Shown here piece by piece: positions 1 to 9,070 of a stretch of DNA of 50,836 bases. The translations under genes were made by a program, and so were the position numbers. The stretch comes from Lysinibacillus sp. (lineage in GTDB: Bacteria; Bacillota; Bacilli; Bacillales_A; Planococcaceae), in assembly GCA_031181585.1 (NCBI GenBank), contig JAPSKP010000016.1, positions 1 through 50,836 of the forward strand. Reading direction: 5' to 3'. The notes beneath the pieces were generated by a model. That model saw nothing but the letters and a program-made list of their open reading frames with translations. It searched no databases and was not told the origin of the DNA. Positions within the stretch are counted from its first letter, which is position 1. The number at the start of each line of letters is the position of its first letter.

Positions 1-2
1 GA

Positions 3-380
3 GGGGTTTGTCTAAAGGGCAGACAGATTACAGAAGTATTTCCTTTGGTTCCACGGTCAAATTATTTGTCTTCAATAGTAGGTGATTTTGAGGATTGTTT
101 AGGGAGAATCGAAGAAAATCCGATTTATTGTATACTAAATTTAATTAGAGTTTTCTGGTATGTAAAAGAAGGGGTGATTTCTTCGAAGCAGGAAGCTGGG
201 GAATGGGGAATATCAACATTTCCGAAAGAGATGCAGCATACGATTAAAAAAGCATTGCAATGTTATACCGATAAAAAAGACCTTTATCGTTTTAAAAAAG
301 AGGAACTTAGCTTGCTGAAGTATTATATTTTGGAGAATGTCCAGAAGTTGTTAAATATTACTAAAGAAAACAAAAAATAA
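3..380 (+). CDS. Aminoglycoside nucleotidyltransferase-like protein, C-terminal part (cut by window start)
   Basis: The reading frame is open to the left edge, so the N-terminal nucleotidyltransferase domain with its GS-x10-DxD motif lies outside the window. The visible ~125 residues resemble the C-terminal helical domain (DUF4111 type) of AadA/ANT(9)-type streptomycin/spectinomycin adenylyltransferases. Marks are the stretch 'EVFPLVPRSNY' and the later 'ILNLIRVFWYVKEGVISSK' followed by 'EAGEWGISTFP', the usual arginine/tryptophan-rich core helix and 'SK-EA--W' signature of the family. A bidirectional terminator follows at once. The TTG at 45 is only an internal codon. Family membership is inferred from pattern memory; the substrate, and whether the upstream part is intact, cannot be judged here. 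Confidence 0.7.
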   Translation, partial: GVCLKGRQITEVFPLVPRSNYLSSIVGDFEDCLGRIEENPIYCILNLIRVFWYVKEGVISSKQEAGEWGISTFPKEMQHTIKKALQCYTDKKDLYRFKKEELSLLKYYILENVQKLLNITKENKK

Positions 381-418
381 GGGAACTCCCAGCAGGATGG
401 AGTTCTCTTATTTTTTTT
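381..418. terminator. Bidirectional rho-independent terminator
   Basis: The arms GGGAACTCC (381-389) and GGAGTTCTC (399-407) pair, followed by a run of eight T on the plus strand. On the minus strand the same stem is followed by TTATTTTTTG. It therefore serves both the left-edge gene and the convergent rarA. Confidence 0.85.
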
Positions 419-431
419 AGTGTAAAATTGT

Positions 432-1712
432 CTATTTTTTAAACGACTTCAGCCTTTCATAAATACCGGCCATCCGCTTTTCCTCTCCCGCAATGACAGG
501 CTGATAAAATTCTGTACCGGCAAGTTCATCTGGTAAATACTGCTGGTCAACCCAGCCGCCGAATGTACCGATTGGTGTATCGTGCGGGTATTGATAGCCT
601 GTATGCCCAAGTATACTTGCTCCAGTATAATGTGCATCTTTTAAGTGATTCGGAATATCGCCTGTCTTCCCTTCATTAATGGTGCGAATAGCTGCATCAA
701 GCGCTTTATAGGCAGAGTTGGATTTATCACTTAAGCACATTTCCACGACTGCTGTTGCGAGTGGAATACGGGCTTCAGGCATTCCGAGGCGCTGGGCTGC
801 ATCTGTAGCTGCAGTGACATGGGCGCCGACAGACGGATTTGCCAGTCCAACATCTTCATATGCCATCACAAGCAGTCTTCGGCAAACAGCAATAAGGTCC
901 CCGCTTTCAAGCAAGTGGGCAAGATAATAAAGGGCTGCATTGACATCACTGCCGCGTACCGATTTCTGCAGGGCAGAAAGAAGGTTATAAAAGTGGGAGC
1001 CGCCTTTATCTCCGTAAACTCCAATTCTTTTTGCCAATGCCTCTATTGCCGTATCACTGAAAATAGTTTTCCCTTCTATTTCATCCGAAGCATAGTAGAC
1101 GGATTCTAGTAAGGTGAGGGCCTTCCTTGCATCTCCGCCGGCAGCTTCAGCGATTCGTGTAAGCTGTTCAGGGGACGCCTGAATATCATAGCTGCCAAGA
1201 CCGCGTTCTTTATTGGATAATGCATTGTTTAGTAGTTCAGTAATGTCATCCACTGTAAGCCTTGACAGCTGGACGATTTCCCCGCATCGAGAACGAATCG
1301 CAGGGTTTACATCGTGAAACGGATTTTCTGTTGTTGCCCCGAGGAGCACAATCGAACCGTTTTCGACATGAGGCAGCAATGTATCCTGCTGCAGCTTATT
1401 GAATCGGTGAATTTCATCCAAAAACAATAGAACCTTTCCTGCCATCCGGGCTTCCATGACGATCTGCTCGATATCTTTTTTCCCTGCATGGGTAGCGTTA
1501 AGCGCAAAAAAAGGCAGACTGCTTGTACCGGCAATGGCATTGGCAATGGATGTCTTACCGATACCAGGAGGACCGTATAAAAGCATAGAAGGAACATGTC
1601 CTTTCTGGATCATCTGATAAAGTGGTGTATCTGGACCGATTACATGCTTTTGGCCGACGATTTCATCCAGATGTCGCGGCCTCATTTTATAAGCAAGAGG
1701 TTCATTATGCAT
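432..1712 (-). CDS. rarA: Replication-associated recombination protein A (RarA/MgsA, YrvN), AAA+ ATPase
   Basis: RarA is a clamp-loader-like AAA+ ATPase that acts at stalled or gapped replication forks and tetramerises through its C-terminal domain. The protein has 426 residues, the usual family length. Walker A GPPGIGKT is at residues 47-54, Walker B with DEIH at 99-102, and the sensor-1 segment 'LLGATTENP' and arginine finger region 'AIRSRCG' follow. The C-terminal half carries the MgsA-type region with 'HLKDAHY' and 'YQYPHD'. The ATG at 1712 is chosen because an AGGAG box lies about 7 nt upstream; 33 more upstream codons are open but have no such signal. In B. subtilis the gene also sits beside cymR, here divergent. 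Confidence 0.95.
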   Translation of the reverse strand: MHNEPLAYKMRPRHLDEIVGQKHVIGPDTPLYQMIQKGHVPSMLLYGPPGIGKTSIANAIAGTSSLPFFALNATHAGKKDIEQIVMEARMAGKVLLFLDEIHRFNKLQQDTLLPHVENGSIVLLGATTENPFHDVNPAIRSRCGEIVQLSRLTVDDITELLNNALSNKERGLGSYDIQASPEQLTRIAEAAGGDARKALTLLESVYYASDEIEGKTIFSDTAIEALAKRIGVYGDKGGSHFYNLLSALQKSVRGSDVNAALYYLAHLLESGDLIAVCRRLLVMAYEDVGLANPSVGAHVTAATDAAQRLGMPEARIPLATAVVEMCLSDKSNSAYKALDAAIRTINEGKTGDIPNHLKDAHYTGASILGHTGYQYPHDTPIGTFGGWVDQQYLPDELAGTEFYQPVIAGEEKRMAGIYERLKSFKK

Positions 1713-1881
1713 GGAATCACTCCTCTTTTTTCTTTTCTGTTCTATAAACATTATAGAATTTGTGAACGGGAAAACCAACTCTTGTGAAGAGCAGAGGCTA
1801 AAATGGAGCATTTATGATAAGAGTAGAAGGAAATGTGTTATACTTGAGAAATATATGAATGAGAATAATTGAGGTGTTAGT

Positions 1882-2301
1882 ATGAAAATTTCTACAAAAG
1901 GTCGTTATGGATTGACGATTATGATTGAATTAGCAAAACATTATGGTGAGGGTCCGATCCCTCTTCGTCAAATTGCAGCTGAAAAAGAATTGTCAGAAGC
2001 CTATTTGGAGCAGCTTGTTTCACCGCTTCGGAATGCAGGGCTAGTGAAGAGTGTCCGCGGTGCTTATGGCGGCTACATGCTAGCAAATCTTCCAGCAGAA
2101 ATTACAGCAGCCGATGTTATCCGTGTTCTAGAAGGACCAATCCAGCCAGTAGAAGGAATTGAAAATGAGGAGGCACCGCAGCGTGAGCTATGGGTGCGCA
2201 TCCGTGATGCCGTAAAAAATGTATTGGATACAACAACATTGGAAGACTTGGCTAAATATACGGACAATACTGTCCACGACGGATATATGTTCTATATTTA
2301 A
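1882..2301 (+). CDS. cymR: CymR, Rrf2-family repressor of cysteine metabolism
   Basis: This 139-residue winged-helix regulator matches the length and start (MKISTKGRYG) of B. subtilis CymR. CymR represses sulfur and cysteine uptake and synthesis genes, working with the cysteine synthase CysK as co-repressor. It has no cysteines in the effector region, unlike Fe-S-binding IscR/NsrR members, which supports CymR over those relatives. The recognition region 'SEAYLEQLVSPLRNAGLV' and wing 'SVRGAYGGYML' are clear. It starts the run cymR - cysteine desulfurase - mnmA, with only 28 nt to the next gene, so co-transcription is likely. The RBS is GAGGTG. Confidence 0.92.
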   Translation: MKISTKGRYGLTIMIELAKHYGEGPIPLRQIAAEKELSEAYLEQLVSPLRNAGLVKSVRGAYGGYMLANLPAEITAADVIRVLEGPIQPVEGIENEEAPQRELWVRIRDAVKNVLDTTTLEDLAKYTDNTVHDGYMFYI

Positions 2302-2329
2302 GGAACGGTTTAAAGGGGTTTTATTAAAA

Positions 2330-3478
2330 ATGAATACTATCTATCTGGATCATGCGGCTACTACTCCGATGGCGAAGGAAGTTATCGCCCGGATGACGGA
2401 TGCAATGGGGCGCTATTACGGGAATGCTTCAAGCATCCATGCCGCAGGTCGTGAGGCACGTAAATACTTGGATGAAGCAAGATTCATATTAGCGCAATCT
2501 ATCCATGCACAGACGAGTGAAATTATTCTGACAAGCGGCGGAACCGAAGCGGATAATATGGCGATTTTCGGTACGGCATATGCCCGCAGACAAGAAGGGA
2601 AGCATATCATTACTACACAGGTTGAGCATCATGCTGTTCTCCATGCTTGTGAAAAGCTTGAGAAAGAAGGGTTTGATGTAACCTATCTGCCTGTTGATGA
2701 AACAGGGCGTGTACGTGTAGAAAACGTAGCTTCTGCACTCCGCGATGATACGATTCTTGTAACGATCATGTATGGAAATAATGAGGTTGGAACGATTCAG
2801 CCTATTTTAGAAATTGGTGATCTATTGAAGGGCCATCAAGCAACATTCCATACTGATGCTGTACAGGCATACGGTATTGAAGAGTTGAATGTCGAATTGT
2901 TAGGGGTCGATTTATTAAGTGTATCTGCCCATAAAATAAACGGTCCAAAAGGAATCGGCTTTTTATTTGCCCGTCAAGGCGTTAAACTGGAAAACCTTTT
3001 ATATGGCGGCTCCCAGGAGAAGAAGCGCCGAGCAGGGACAGAAAATATTCCAGCGGTACTTGGCTTCGCTGCAGCTGTACAAATGGCAGCTGACGGAAGG
3101 GAAACGAACCGCAGTAAATATAATGATTTTAAGCAATTGTTAATCAAACAATTTGACGAAGCGGAAATTTCGTATAAAGTAAATGGTACGCTAGATAATG
3201 CGTTGCCGCATGTGCTGAATGTGTCCTTCCCCGGTACGAATGTCGAATCGTTTTTAGTAAACATGGATATGGAGGGCATCCTTGTTTCTAGCGGATCGGC
3301 CTGCACAGCCGGCTCTATTGATCCATCTCATGTACTTGTAGCGATGTTCGGTGATGGTGCTGAAGAGATTCGAAGCTCTATCCGTTTTAGCTTCGGACTC
3401 GGTTTAACAGATGGGGAAATAGCGGAAGCAGGCAAACGTACAGCTGCAATTGTCAAACGTCTAGTGAAAAACAAGTAA
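2330..3478 (+). CDS. Cysteine desulfurase, NifS/IscS family (YrvO type, partner of MnmA)
   Basis: This PLP enzyme takes sulfur from cysteine as a protein-bound persulfide. It has 382 residues. The PLP lysine is K202 in 'SVSAHKINGPKG', the PLP-aspartate lies in 'HTDAVQA', and the mobile-loop catalytic cysteine is C325 in 'SSGSACTAG'. The N-terminal signature is 'YLDHAATTP'. The ATG at 2330 gives the standard family start; the open frame to 2219 overlaps cymR and is not used. It lies 55 bp before mnmA, the same arrangement as B. subtilis yrvO-mnmA, where YrvO is the dedicated sulfur donor for tRNA thiolation. The role is therefore inferred as MnmA supply, not general Fe-S assembly. Confidence 0.92.
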   Translation: MNTIYLDHAATTPMAKEVIARMTDAMGRYYGNASSIHAAGREARKYLDEARFILAQSIHAQTSEIILTSGGTEADNMAIFGTAYARRQEGKHIITTQVEHHAVLHACEKLEKEGFDVTYLPVDETGRVRVENVASALRDDTILVTIMYGNNEVGTIQPILEIGDLLKGHQATFHTDAVQAYGIEELNVELLGVDLLSVSAHKINGPKGIGFLFARQGVKLENLLYGGSQEKKRRAGTENIPAVLGFAAAVQMAADGRETNRSKYNDFKQLLIKQFDEAEISYKVNGTLDNALPHVLNVSFPGTNVESFLVNMDMEGILVSSGSACTAGSIDPSHVLVAMFGDGAEEIRSSIRFSFGLGLTDGEIAEAGKRTAAIVKRLVKNK

Positions 3479-3530
3479 AATAAAGACTTCGCGCCTTTTA
3501 CGCGGTTTGTCTAAACGAAAAGGTGAATAA

Positions 3531-4655
<1,125 letters not shown>

Positions 4656-4658
4656 CGA

Positions 4659-4680
4659 ATAGGCGGCCCCGGTCGCCTAT
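4659..4680 (+). other. Small hairpin between mnmA and yrrB
   Basis: The arms ATAGGCG (4659-4665) and CGCCTAT (4674-4680) pair perfectly around a GC-rich 8-nt loop. No T-run follows, so it is more likely an mRNA-processing or stability element than a terminator. Confidence 0.5.
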
Positions 4681-4699
4681 CTTTATGAGGTGAAGCAAT

Positions 4700-5365
4700 A
4701 TGATCTTGGATTATAATGAAATTGGAATTAAGGCGTTTCAGGAAAAAAGATATGAGGATGCCGCGCAAGCCTTTAATGACGCCATTGAGCAAAATCCGAA
4801 TGATGCTGTAGGCTATGTAAACTTTGGTAATCTGCTTGCTACGTTAAATGATGTGGAGAGAGCGGAACGCTTCTTTCAAAAAGCGATTACAGTAGATGAA
4901 AAAGCTGCTACTGCTTATTACGGGCTGGCAAACCTATATTATAATGCAGAGCGTTTTATTGAAGCAGCCAAGCTATATCAAAAATCAATTGAACATGGTA
5001 TTGAAGGCGCAGATGCATACTTTATGCTCGCTAAGAGCTTTGAGCGTGAAGGAAATCATTCCTTAGCGTTACCTTATATGCAACGAGCAGCAGAGCTAGC
5101 ACCCGATGATTTAGAAATCCGTCTGTCATACGGGATTTTACTTTGTACACTTGAAATGTTTGAGCATGCAAAACCGGAATTGGAGTATGTCATCGAGCAT
5201 GATCTAAATAATGCAGATGCACATTATAATCTTGGTGTCCTGTATGCTGTTTCGACTGATAAAATCAATGATGCTAAATATCATTTGAAGCAGGCCTACA
5301 CAATAACGCCTGAATTTGACCAAGCGCGTTATATTTATGACATGCTTTGTCAGCGTCAAAATTGA
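4700..5365 (+). CDS. yrrB: TPR-repeat protein (YrrB-like)
   Basis: The 221-residue soluble protein is made almost wholly of tetratricopeptide repeats, about six 34-residue units, with typical W/L-G-Y-A-F-A-P spacing such as 'AVGYVNFGNLLATLND', 'AATAYYGLANLYYN' and 'ADAYFMLAKSFEREGN'. TPR arrays act as protein-binding scaffolds; the partner is unknown. Position after mnmA matches yrrB in B. subtilis, where recD2 follows; here recD2 lies about 12.9 kb further on. The start ATG has GAGGTG upstream. Confidence 0.88.
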   Translation: MILDYNEIGIKAFQEKRYEDAAQAFNDAIEQNPNDAVGYVNFGNLLATLNDVERAERFFQKAITVDEKAATAYYGLANLYYNAERFIEAAKLYQKSIEHGIEGADAYFMLAKSFEREGNHSLALPYMQRAAELAPDDLEIRLSYGILLCTLEMFEHAKPELEYVIEHDLNNADAHYNLGVLYAVSTDKINDAKYHLKQAYTITPEFDQARYIYDMLCQRQN

Positions 5366-5467
5366 TATTGTAAAGAAACACCTGATATAAATGACTGGTA
5401 AACAAACGTAAGGCTATTTAAATTAGCGAAGTTACCATGGAAGAACATCTAAATATAACAAAGAATG

Positions 5468-5505
5468 GGATGTCTAGAAGCGATAGTCTTTTGGGCATCC
5501 TTTTT
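5468..5505 (+). terminator. Rho-independent terminator after the cymR-yrrB run
   Basis: The arms GGATGTCT (5468-5475) and GGGCATCC (5493-5500) pair with two or three G-T wobbles, followed by TTTTT. It lies 100 bp after yrrB. Confidence 0.65.
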
Positions 5506-5844
5506 ATATAGAAAAGTCGCCTTTACAATTCCTTAACAATTAAATAGACATAATATTTCGCTAATTAAAGGCGTGGAATAGCTTTCTGGAAATTAGATGT
5601 TGAAATCATTGCTGGAAATGCTTGATAAATCAAGACTGGATACTGGAAGTTAAAAGATGGAGAAAAGAAAAACTGGTAATCAACCTGTTATTGGCTAAAT
5701 AAATGACCATTATATTGTGTTACATGATTGTAAAGATTGTATCGCAAGGGTTGAAAACAATACCTTTTCTTTTAAGATATTGTTATGATGATTGCGGCAA
5801 ACAAATGCAATTAACTATACTTATATATAGACGGAGGCAATTCC
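5506..5844 (+). promoter_or_regulatory. Non-coding upstream region of the phosphate-uptake pair, with candidate Pho-box repeats
   Basis: No ORF is supported here. At 5522-5527 (TTTACA) and 5533-5538 (TTAACA) there are two direct hexamers 11 bp apart, and a weaker third copy (ATAGAC, 5544-5549) at the next 11-bp step. This resembles the TTAACA-like repeats with 5-bp gaps bound by PhoP in Bacillus. An inverted repeat TTACA/TGTAA lies at 5720-5733. A possible -10 (TATGAT) occurs near 5783, shortly before the RBS GGAGG of the next gene. All of this is a motif match only. Confidence 0.35.
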
Positions 5845-6465
5845 ATGTTTAGTTCAAAAAAGCAAGACCCTTTCTTCTCAGCACTATATAAAATCGCTGA
5901 AAACGTACGCGAGGCTGTTCACTATGCCAATGATTCCCGCATTATTACAGTGACTGATTTAAAAGAAGTCAGCATCAAAATGAAAGAATATGAAACTGCT
6001 GGGGACAAATTAATACACGAACTAATCGTTATGTTAAATAAATCATTTATGACACCTATCGAGCGTGAGGACATTTTGGCACTTGCAATTCGTATGGATG
6101 ATATTCTTGATGGCACGGAAGGGTGTATCGCACATTTCGAGATGTTCTCCTTTACAGAGGTCGATCAATCAATGCGTGATTTCCTAGGATATATTACGAA
6201 ATCAGCAGATGAAATTATAAAAGCAATGGAGCTTTTAAATAAGAAAGATTTAGTTGGTATGCGTCAGCACGCTATTCTTGTAAAGGATTATGAACGTCAA
6301 TGTGATGAAGTACTGCGTTCATCCATTAAGCAATTATTCCTGAATGAAAAAGATCCGATTCGTCTAATCAAATTCAAGGACCTATATGAGCAATTAGAAG
6401 AAATCGCTGACCACTGTCAAAATGTCGCAAACACGATTGAAACAATCATTATGCGTAACGCCTAA
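5845..6465 (+). CDS. DUF47/PhoU-like protein (YkaA family), phosphate transporter accessory
   Basis: The 206-residue protein is all-helical, with the DUF47 layout: 'AVHYANDSR', 'KEYETAGDKLIHELIVMLN', 'TPIEREDILALAIRMDDILD' and 'LYEQLEEIADHCQNVANTIE'. The ExxD and E-x-x-x-H metal-ligand helices of PhoU-like folds are visible. Members are usually encoded next to Pit transporters and are thought to modulate them. Here the stop is only 19 nt from the pit start, so the two form an operon. The RBS is GGAGG. It corresponds to B. subtilis ykaA. Confidence 0.88.
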   Translation: MFSSKKQDPFFSALYKIAENVREAVHYANDSRIITVTDLKEVSIKMKEYETAGDKLIHELIVMLNKSFMTPIEREDILALAIRMDDILDGTEGCIAHFEMFSFTEVDQSMRDFLGYITKSADEIIKAMELLNKKDLVGMRQHAILVKDYERQCDEVLRSSIKQLFLNEKDPIRLIKFKDLYEQLEEIADHCQNVANTIETIIMRNA

Positions 6466-6484
6466 TTAGTAGGAGACTTGAAAT

Positions 6485-7501
6485 ATGGATACAATATTAC
6501 TCATTACCATCTTAGTTGTAATCTTTGCACTGGCATTCGACTTCATTAATGGTTTCCATGATACGGCGAATGCAATTGCAACATCAGTATCAACACGCGC
6601 ATTAAAGCCGCGTGTGGCTGTCCTTATGGCAGCTGTCATGAACTTTATCGGAGCACTAACATTCGTAGGGGTAGCAAAAGCAATCGCGAGTGATATTGTT
6701 GATCCGTTTTCGTTAAACGCCTTTGAAGGGGATGTAACGGGTTCTGTTGTCATCTTGGCAGCACTTTGCTCGGCTATTACGTGGAACCTTCTTACGTGGT
6801 ATTATGGGATTCCTTCAAGTTCATCCCATACATTAATCGGTTCGATCGCTGGTGCAGCGATTGGGGCTGCAGGTTTCGGTATTTTAAATTATGAAGGATT
6901 CTTAAAGATTTTGCAGGCATTACTACTGTCGCCATTCATTGCGTTGGCGGTAGGTTTCTGTATGATGACACTATTTAAATTTTTATTCAAGAACATGCCT
7001 CTTTATAAAACAAATAAAGGCTTCCGTACTGTGCAGGTGGGAACAGCGGCACTTCAAGCGTTTACACACGGTACAAACGATGCGCAAAAAGCAATGGGGA
7101 TTATTACAATGGCTCTTATCGCAGCAGGCATGCAATCTGGGGATGAAGTGCAAGATTGGGTACGCTTTGCTTGTGCCTTGGCAATGGGTCTTGGTACATC
7201 GGTAGGCGGCTATAAAATCATTAAAACAGTCGGCGGTAAAATTATGAAAATCCGTCCAATCAACGGTGCGGCTGCCGATCTTTCTTCAGCATCTGTTATC
7301 TTCGGTGCTACATTGATAGCGCTTCCTGTATCGACAACACATGTTATTTCCTCGGCTATCATGGGTGTAGGAGCTGCACAGCGTGTGAAAGGTGTGCGAT
7401 GGGGAGTTGCACGTAAAATGGTGTTAACGTGGATTATTACAATTCCGATTTCTGCATTGATGGCAGCAATCTTCTATGTAATTTTAAATTTATTCTTCTA
7501 A
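6485..7501 (+). CDS. pit: Low-affinity inorganic phosphate transporter, PiT family
   Basis: This 338-residue integral membrane protein has about ten predicted helices. It carries both halves of the inverted PiT repeat: 'GFHDTANAIATSVSTRAL' near residue 20 and 'THGTNDAQKAMGIITMAL' near residue 197, the GANDxANA-like phosphate-binding signatures. 'PSSSSHTLIGSIAGAAIG' and 'PVSTTHVISSAIMGVGA' are the matching helix-loop motifs. It imports metal-phosphate in symport with protons or sodium. Length and partner gene match B. subtilis pit. A strong terminator follows. Confidence 0.93.
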   Translation: MDTILLITILVVIFALAFDFINGFHDTANAIATSVSTRALKPRVAVLMAAVMNFIGALTFVGVAKAIASDIVDPFSLNAFEGDVTGSVVILAALCSAITWNLLTWYYGIPSSSSHTLIGSIAGAAIGAAGFGILNYEGFLKILQALLLSPFIALAVGFCMMTLFKFLFKNMPLYKTNKGFRTVQVGTAALQAFTHGTNDAQKAMGIITMALIAAGMQSGDEVQDWVRFACALAMGLGTSVGGYKIIKTVGGKIMKIRPINGAAADLSSASVIFGATLIALPVSTTHVISSAIMGVGAAQRVKGVRWGVARKMVLTWIITIPISALMAAIFYVILNLFF

Positions 7502-7550
7502 CAACTGAGCAGTGTTTTGAAGGCTCTTTGTCCAAAAGGTTATTAATACA

Positions 7551-7585
7551 CCTCGTGCACGTTAAGTTGCACGAGGTTATTTTTT
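7551..7585 (+). terminator. Rho-independent terminator of the DUF47-pit operon
   Basis: The perfect 9-bp arms CCTCGTGCA (7551-7559) and TGCACGAGG (7568-7576) are followed by TTATTTTTT. Confidence 0.9.
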
Positions 7586-7821
7586 AATGATCAGTAACTA
7601 GAAGAAAGTTTGAAATAATTGATTTTAATGAGTGAAGAAATCTTCGGTTTAAACAGTATCATTTCAGGATAGAGCCTTAATACAAGCTAAATGAGTCTTT
7701 ATGTGATAGAAACTGGCTTTCATACTGAACAAATGATTCTTCATTTTAGTGGATTTTTAAAACAGCATATTTAAAGGAGCAGCATATACTACATGCGTAA
7801 CACCTCACTGGAAGAATGCTA
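7586..7821. other. Non-coding spacer, no supported gene
   Basis: Between the pit terminator and the next hairpin I see no ORF of convincing length. A nine-codon ATG frame at 7793-7822 has AAAGGAG about 13 nt upstream and ends on the following hairpin, but it is too short to support as a gene. Confidence 0.5.
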
Positions 7822-7852
7822 AAGGAGCTTGAAATACGCAAGCTCCTTTTTC
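7822..7852. terminator. Strong terminator-like hairpin
   Basis: The perfect 10-bp arms AAGGAGCTTG (7822-7831) and CAAGCTCCTT (7839-7848) enclose a 7-nt loop and are followed by TTTCT on the plus strand. It abuts the stop of the minus-strand hydrolase remnant, so it may be that gene's former terminator read from the other side. Confidence 0.7.
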
Positions 7853-7858
7853 TATTAT

Positions 7859-8114
7859 CTATGGATATCTTACCCCATCTGACAGCAGTTCTGGAAAGTT
7901 CTCAGGGAAAAAGTGTCCTAGTCTTTTTCACCATTAATTTACAATGTATATGATTTGCCTCAAGAAGCTTATGAAGTTCAAGGCTGTTCTTGTAAAAGGG
8001 GTCTTGGTCTCCGATGATGATGCAGCCTTTTAGGTCAGAATAATCATTTTCTTTTAGAAGGGTTTTTATGGCTGCGATATCCTTAATAGCCGGCAGAGGT
8101 ATAATATTTTTTCC
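7859..8114 (-). pseudogene. Decayed C-terminal remnant of an alpha/beta-hydrolase
   Basis: On the minus strand one frame reads 'GKNIIPLPAIKDIAAIKTLL' and then 'GCIIIGDQDPFYKNSLELHK', the segment carrying the catalytic aspartate (GDQD) of esterase-like alpha/beta-hydrolases. It hits a stop near 7915. A second frame entered near 7925 continues 'LGHFFPENFPELLSDGVRYP' and stops at 7859, giving the catalytic histidine (GxGH) and family C-terminus. One frameshift (2 nt lost or 1 gained) therefore separates the two halves. The N-terminal two thirds, including the nucleophile serine, are missing, because the opuAC terminator starts at 8115. The family is recognised from the motif order; the exact subfamily is not. 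Confidence 0.65.
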
Positions 8115-8152
8115 AAAAAAAAAAACACAGAGATGTTTTTATCATCTCCGTG
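8115..8152 (-). terminator. Rho-independent terminator of the opuA operon
   Basis: On the minus strand the arms CACGGAGATG and CATCTCTGTG (plus positions 8143-8152 and 8126-8135) pair with one wobble, followed by a run of eleven T. Confidence 0.9.
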
Positions 8153-8180
8153 CTTTTTGCCGTCACAGCAGTTTATGCGA

Positions 8181-9059
8181 CTATTTTACATCTTTTGTCC
8201 ATTCATCAACTTTATCTTGGTTTTCTTCAACCCATTTTGCTGCAGCATCTTCAGGAGAAGCTCCTTCATTAATGTCGAGCATCACTTGTTCCATATCTTC
8301 TGTAGTCCAGTAGAAGGCATCAAGCACTTTGTGAGCTTCTGGTTTCTCCTCTTTTAGACCTTCACGGGCAAATGTATTAATTGATTCCTCACCGCCAAAA
8401 ACGCCTTCTGGATCATCTAAATATTTTAAATCATAAGAGGCGAATTTCCAGTGTGGAGACCAGCCAGTTATAACGATTTCTTCTTCATTCGCAATGGCCT
8501 GGCTTAAAGCAACAGTCATGGCACCTGAAGATGATGGAAGGAGATTCCAATTTTTAAGATTCGGGTAAGCTTCTAAAGCAGTTTCTGTTGCACTCATAAT
8601 ACCTGCTCCAGGCTCAATTCCTGTAATTGTAGAAGAGGCCTGATCGCTTAAATCAGCGATGGAGGATACGTCCATATAAGTTGGAACAACAAGCCCGATT
8701 TTAGCGCCGTTGAGGTTTTCACCTAGATGTTCCATTGAAGAACCGTATTCCTCAAATTGGGCACCATGTGTACCAGGTAACCAGCCGGCTACCATTGCAT
8801 CCGCCTCACCCTTTGAAACAGCCTGCCACATAATCGCATTATCTAGAGGTGTAAGAGTTACATCATAGCCGATATCTTCTAATACTTTTCCGATGACATG
8901 AGTAGAGGCTACTTCTGAATCCCATTCTACATAGGCAAGATTGATATCTCCTAAGTCTTCCTTGTCAGCTGACTCTTTGTTGTCATCCCCGCATGCACCT
9001 AAAATAAGTGCTGCACCTAAAGCAGCTGCGCCTAATGTATACTTTGATTTTTTGAACAT
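8181..9059 (-). CDS. opuAC: Glycine betaine/proline-betaine ABC transporter substrate-binding lipoprotein
   Basis: The 292-residue protein is the extracellular receptor of the OpuA osmoprotectant importer. The N-terminus has a lysine-containing n-region, a hydrophobic stretch and the lipobox LILGAC, so the cysteine is lipid-anchored. The remainder is an OpuAC-type (class II) binding domain, with 'NLAYVEWDSEVASTHVIGKV' near the start and several tryptophans ('NAIMWQAV', 'VAGWLPG', 'ITGWSPHWKF') of the kind that cage the trimethylammonium group. The ATG at 9059 is preferred because AGGAG lies 8 nt upstream; the GTG at 9068 overlaps that box. It is the last gene of the opuAA-opuAB-opuAC operon. 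Confidence 0.93.
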   Translation of the reverse strand: MFKKSKYTLGAAALGAALILGACGDDNKESADKEDLGDINLAYVEWDSEVASTHVIGKVLEDIGYDVTLTPLDNAIMWQAVSKGEADAMVAGWLPGTHGAQFEEYGSSMEHLGENLNGAKIGLVVPTYMDVSSIADLSDQASSTITGIEPGAGIMSATETALEAYPNLKNWNLLPSSSGAMTVALSQAIANEEEIVITGWSPHWKFASYDLKYLDDPEGVFGGEESINTFAREGLKEEKPEAHKVLDAFYWTTEDMEQVMLDINEGASPEDAAAKWVEENQDKVDEWTKDVK

Positions 9060-9070
9060 AAATACCACTC

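Noticed and set aside
5845-7501. Pit and DUF47 as a high-affinity Pst-type phosphate system
   Set aside because: There are no PstS, PstA, PstB or PstC genes; the proteins match the PiT transporter and its DUF47 partner.
7793-7822. Nine-codon frame with an upstream AAAGGAG
   Set aside because: The spacing to the ATG is long (about 13 nt) and the peptide is too short to judge; chance is likely.
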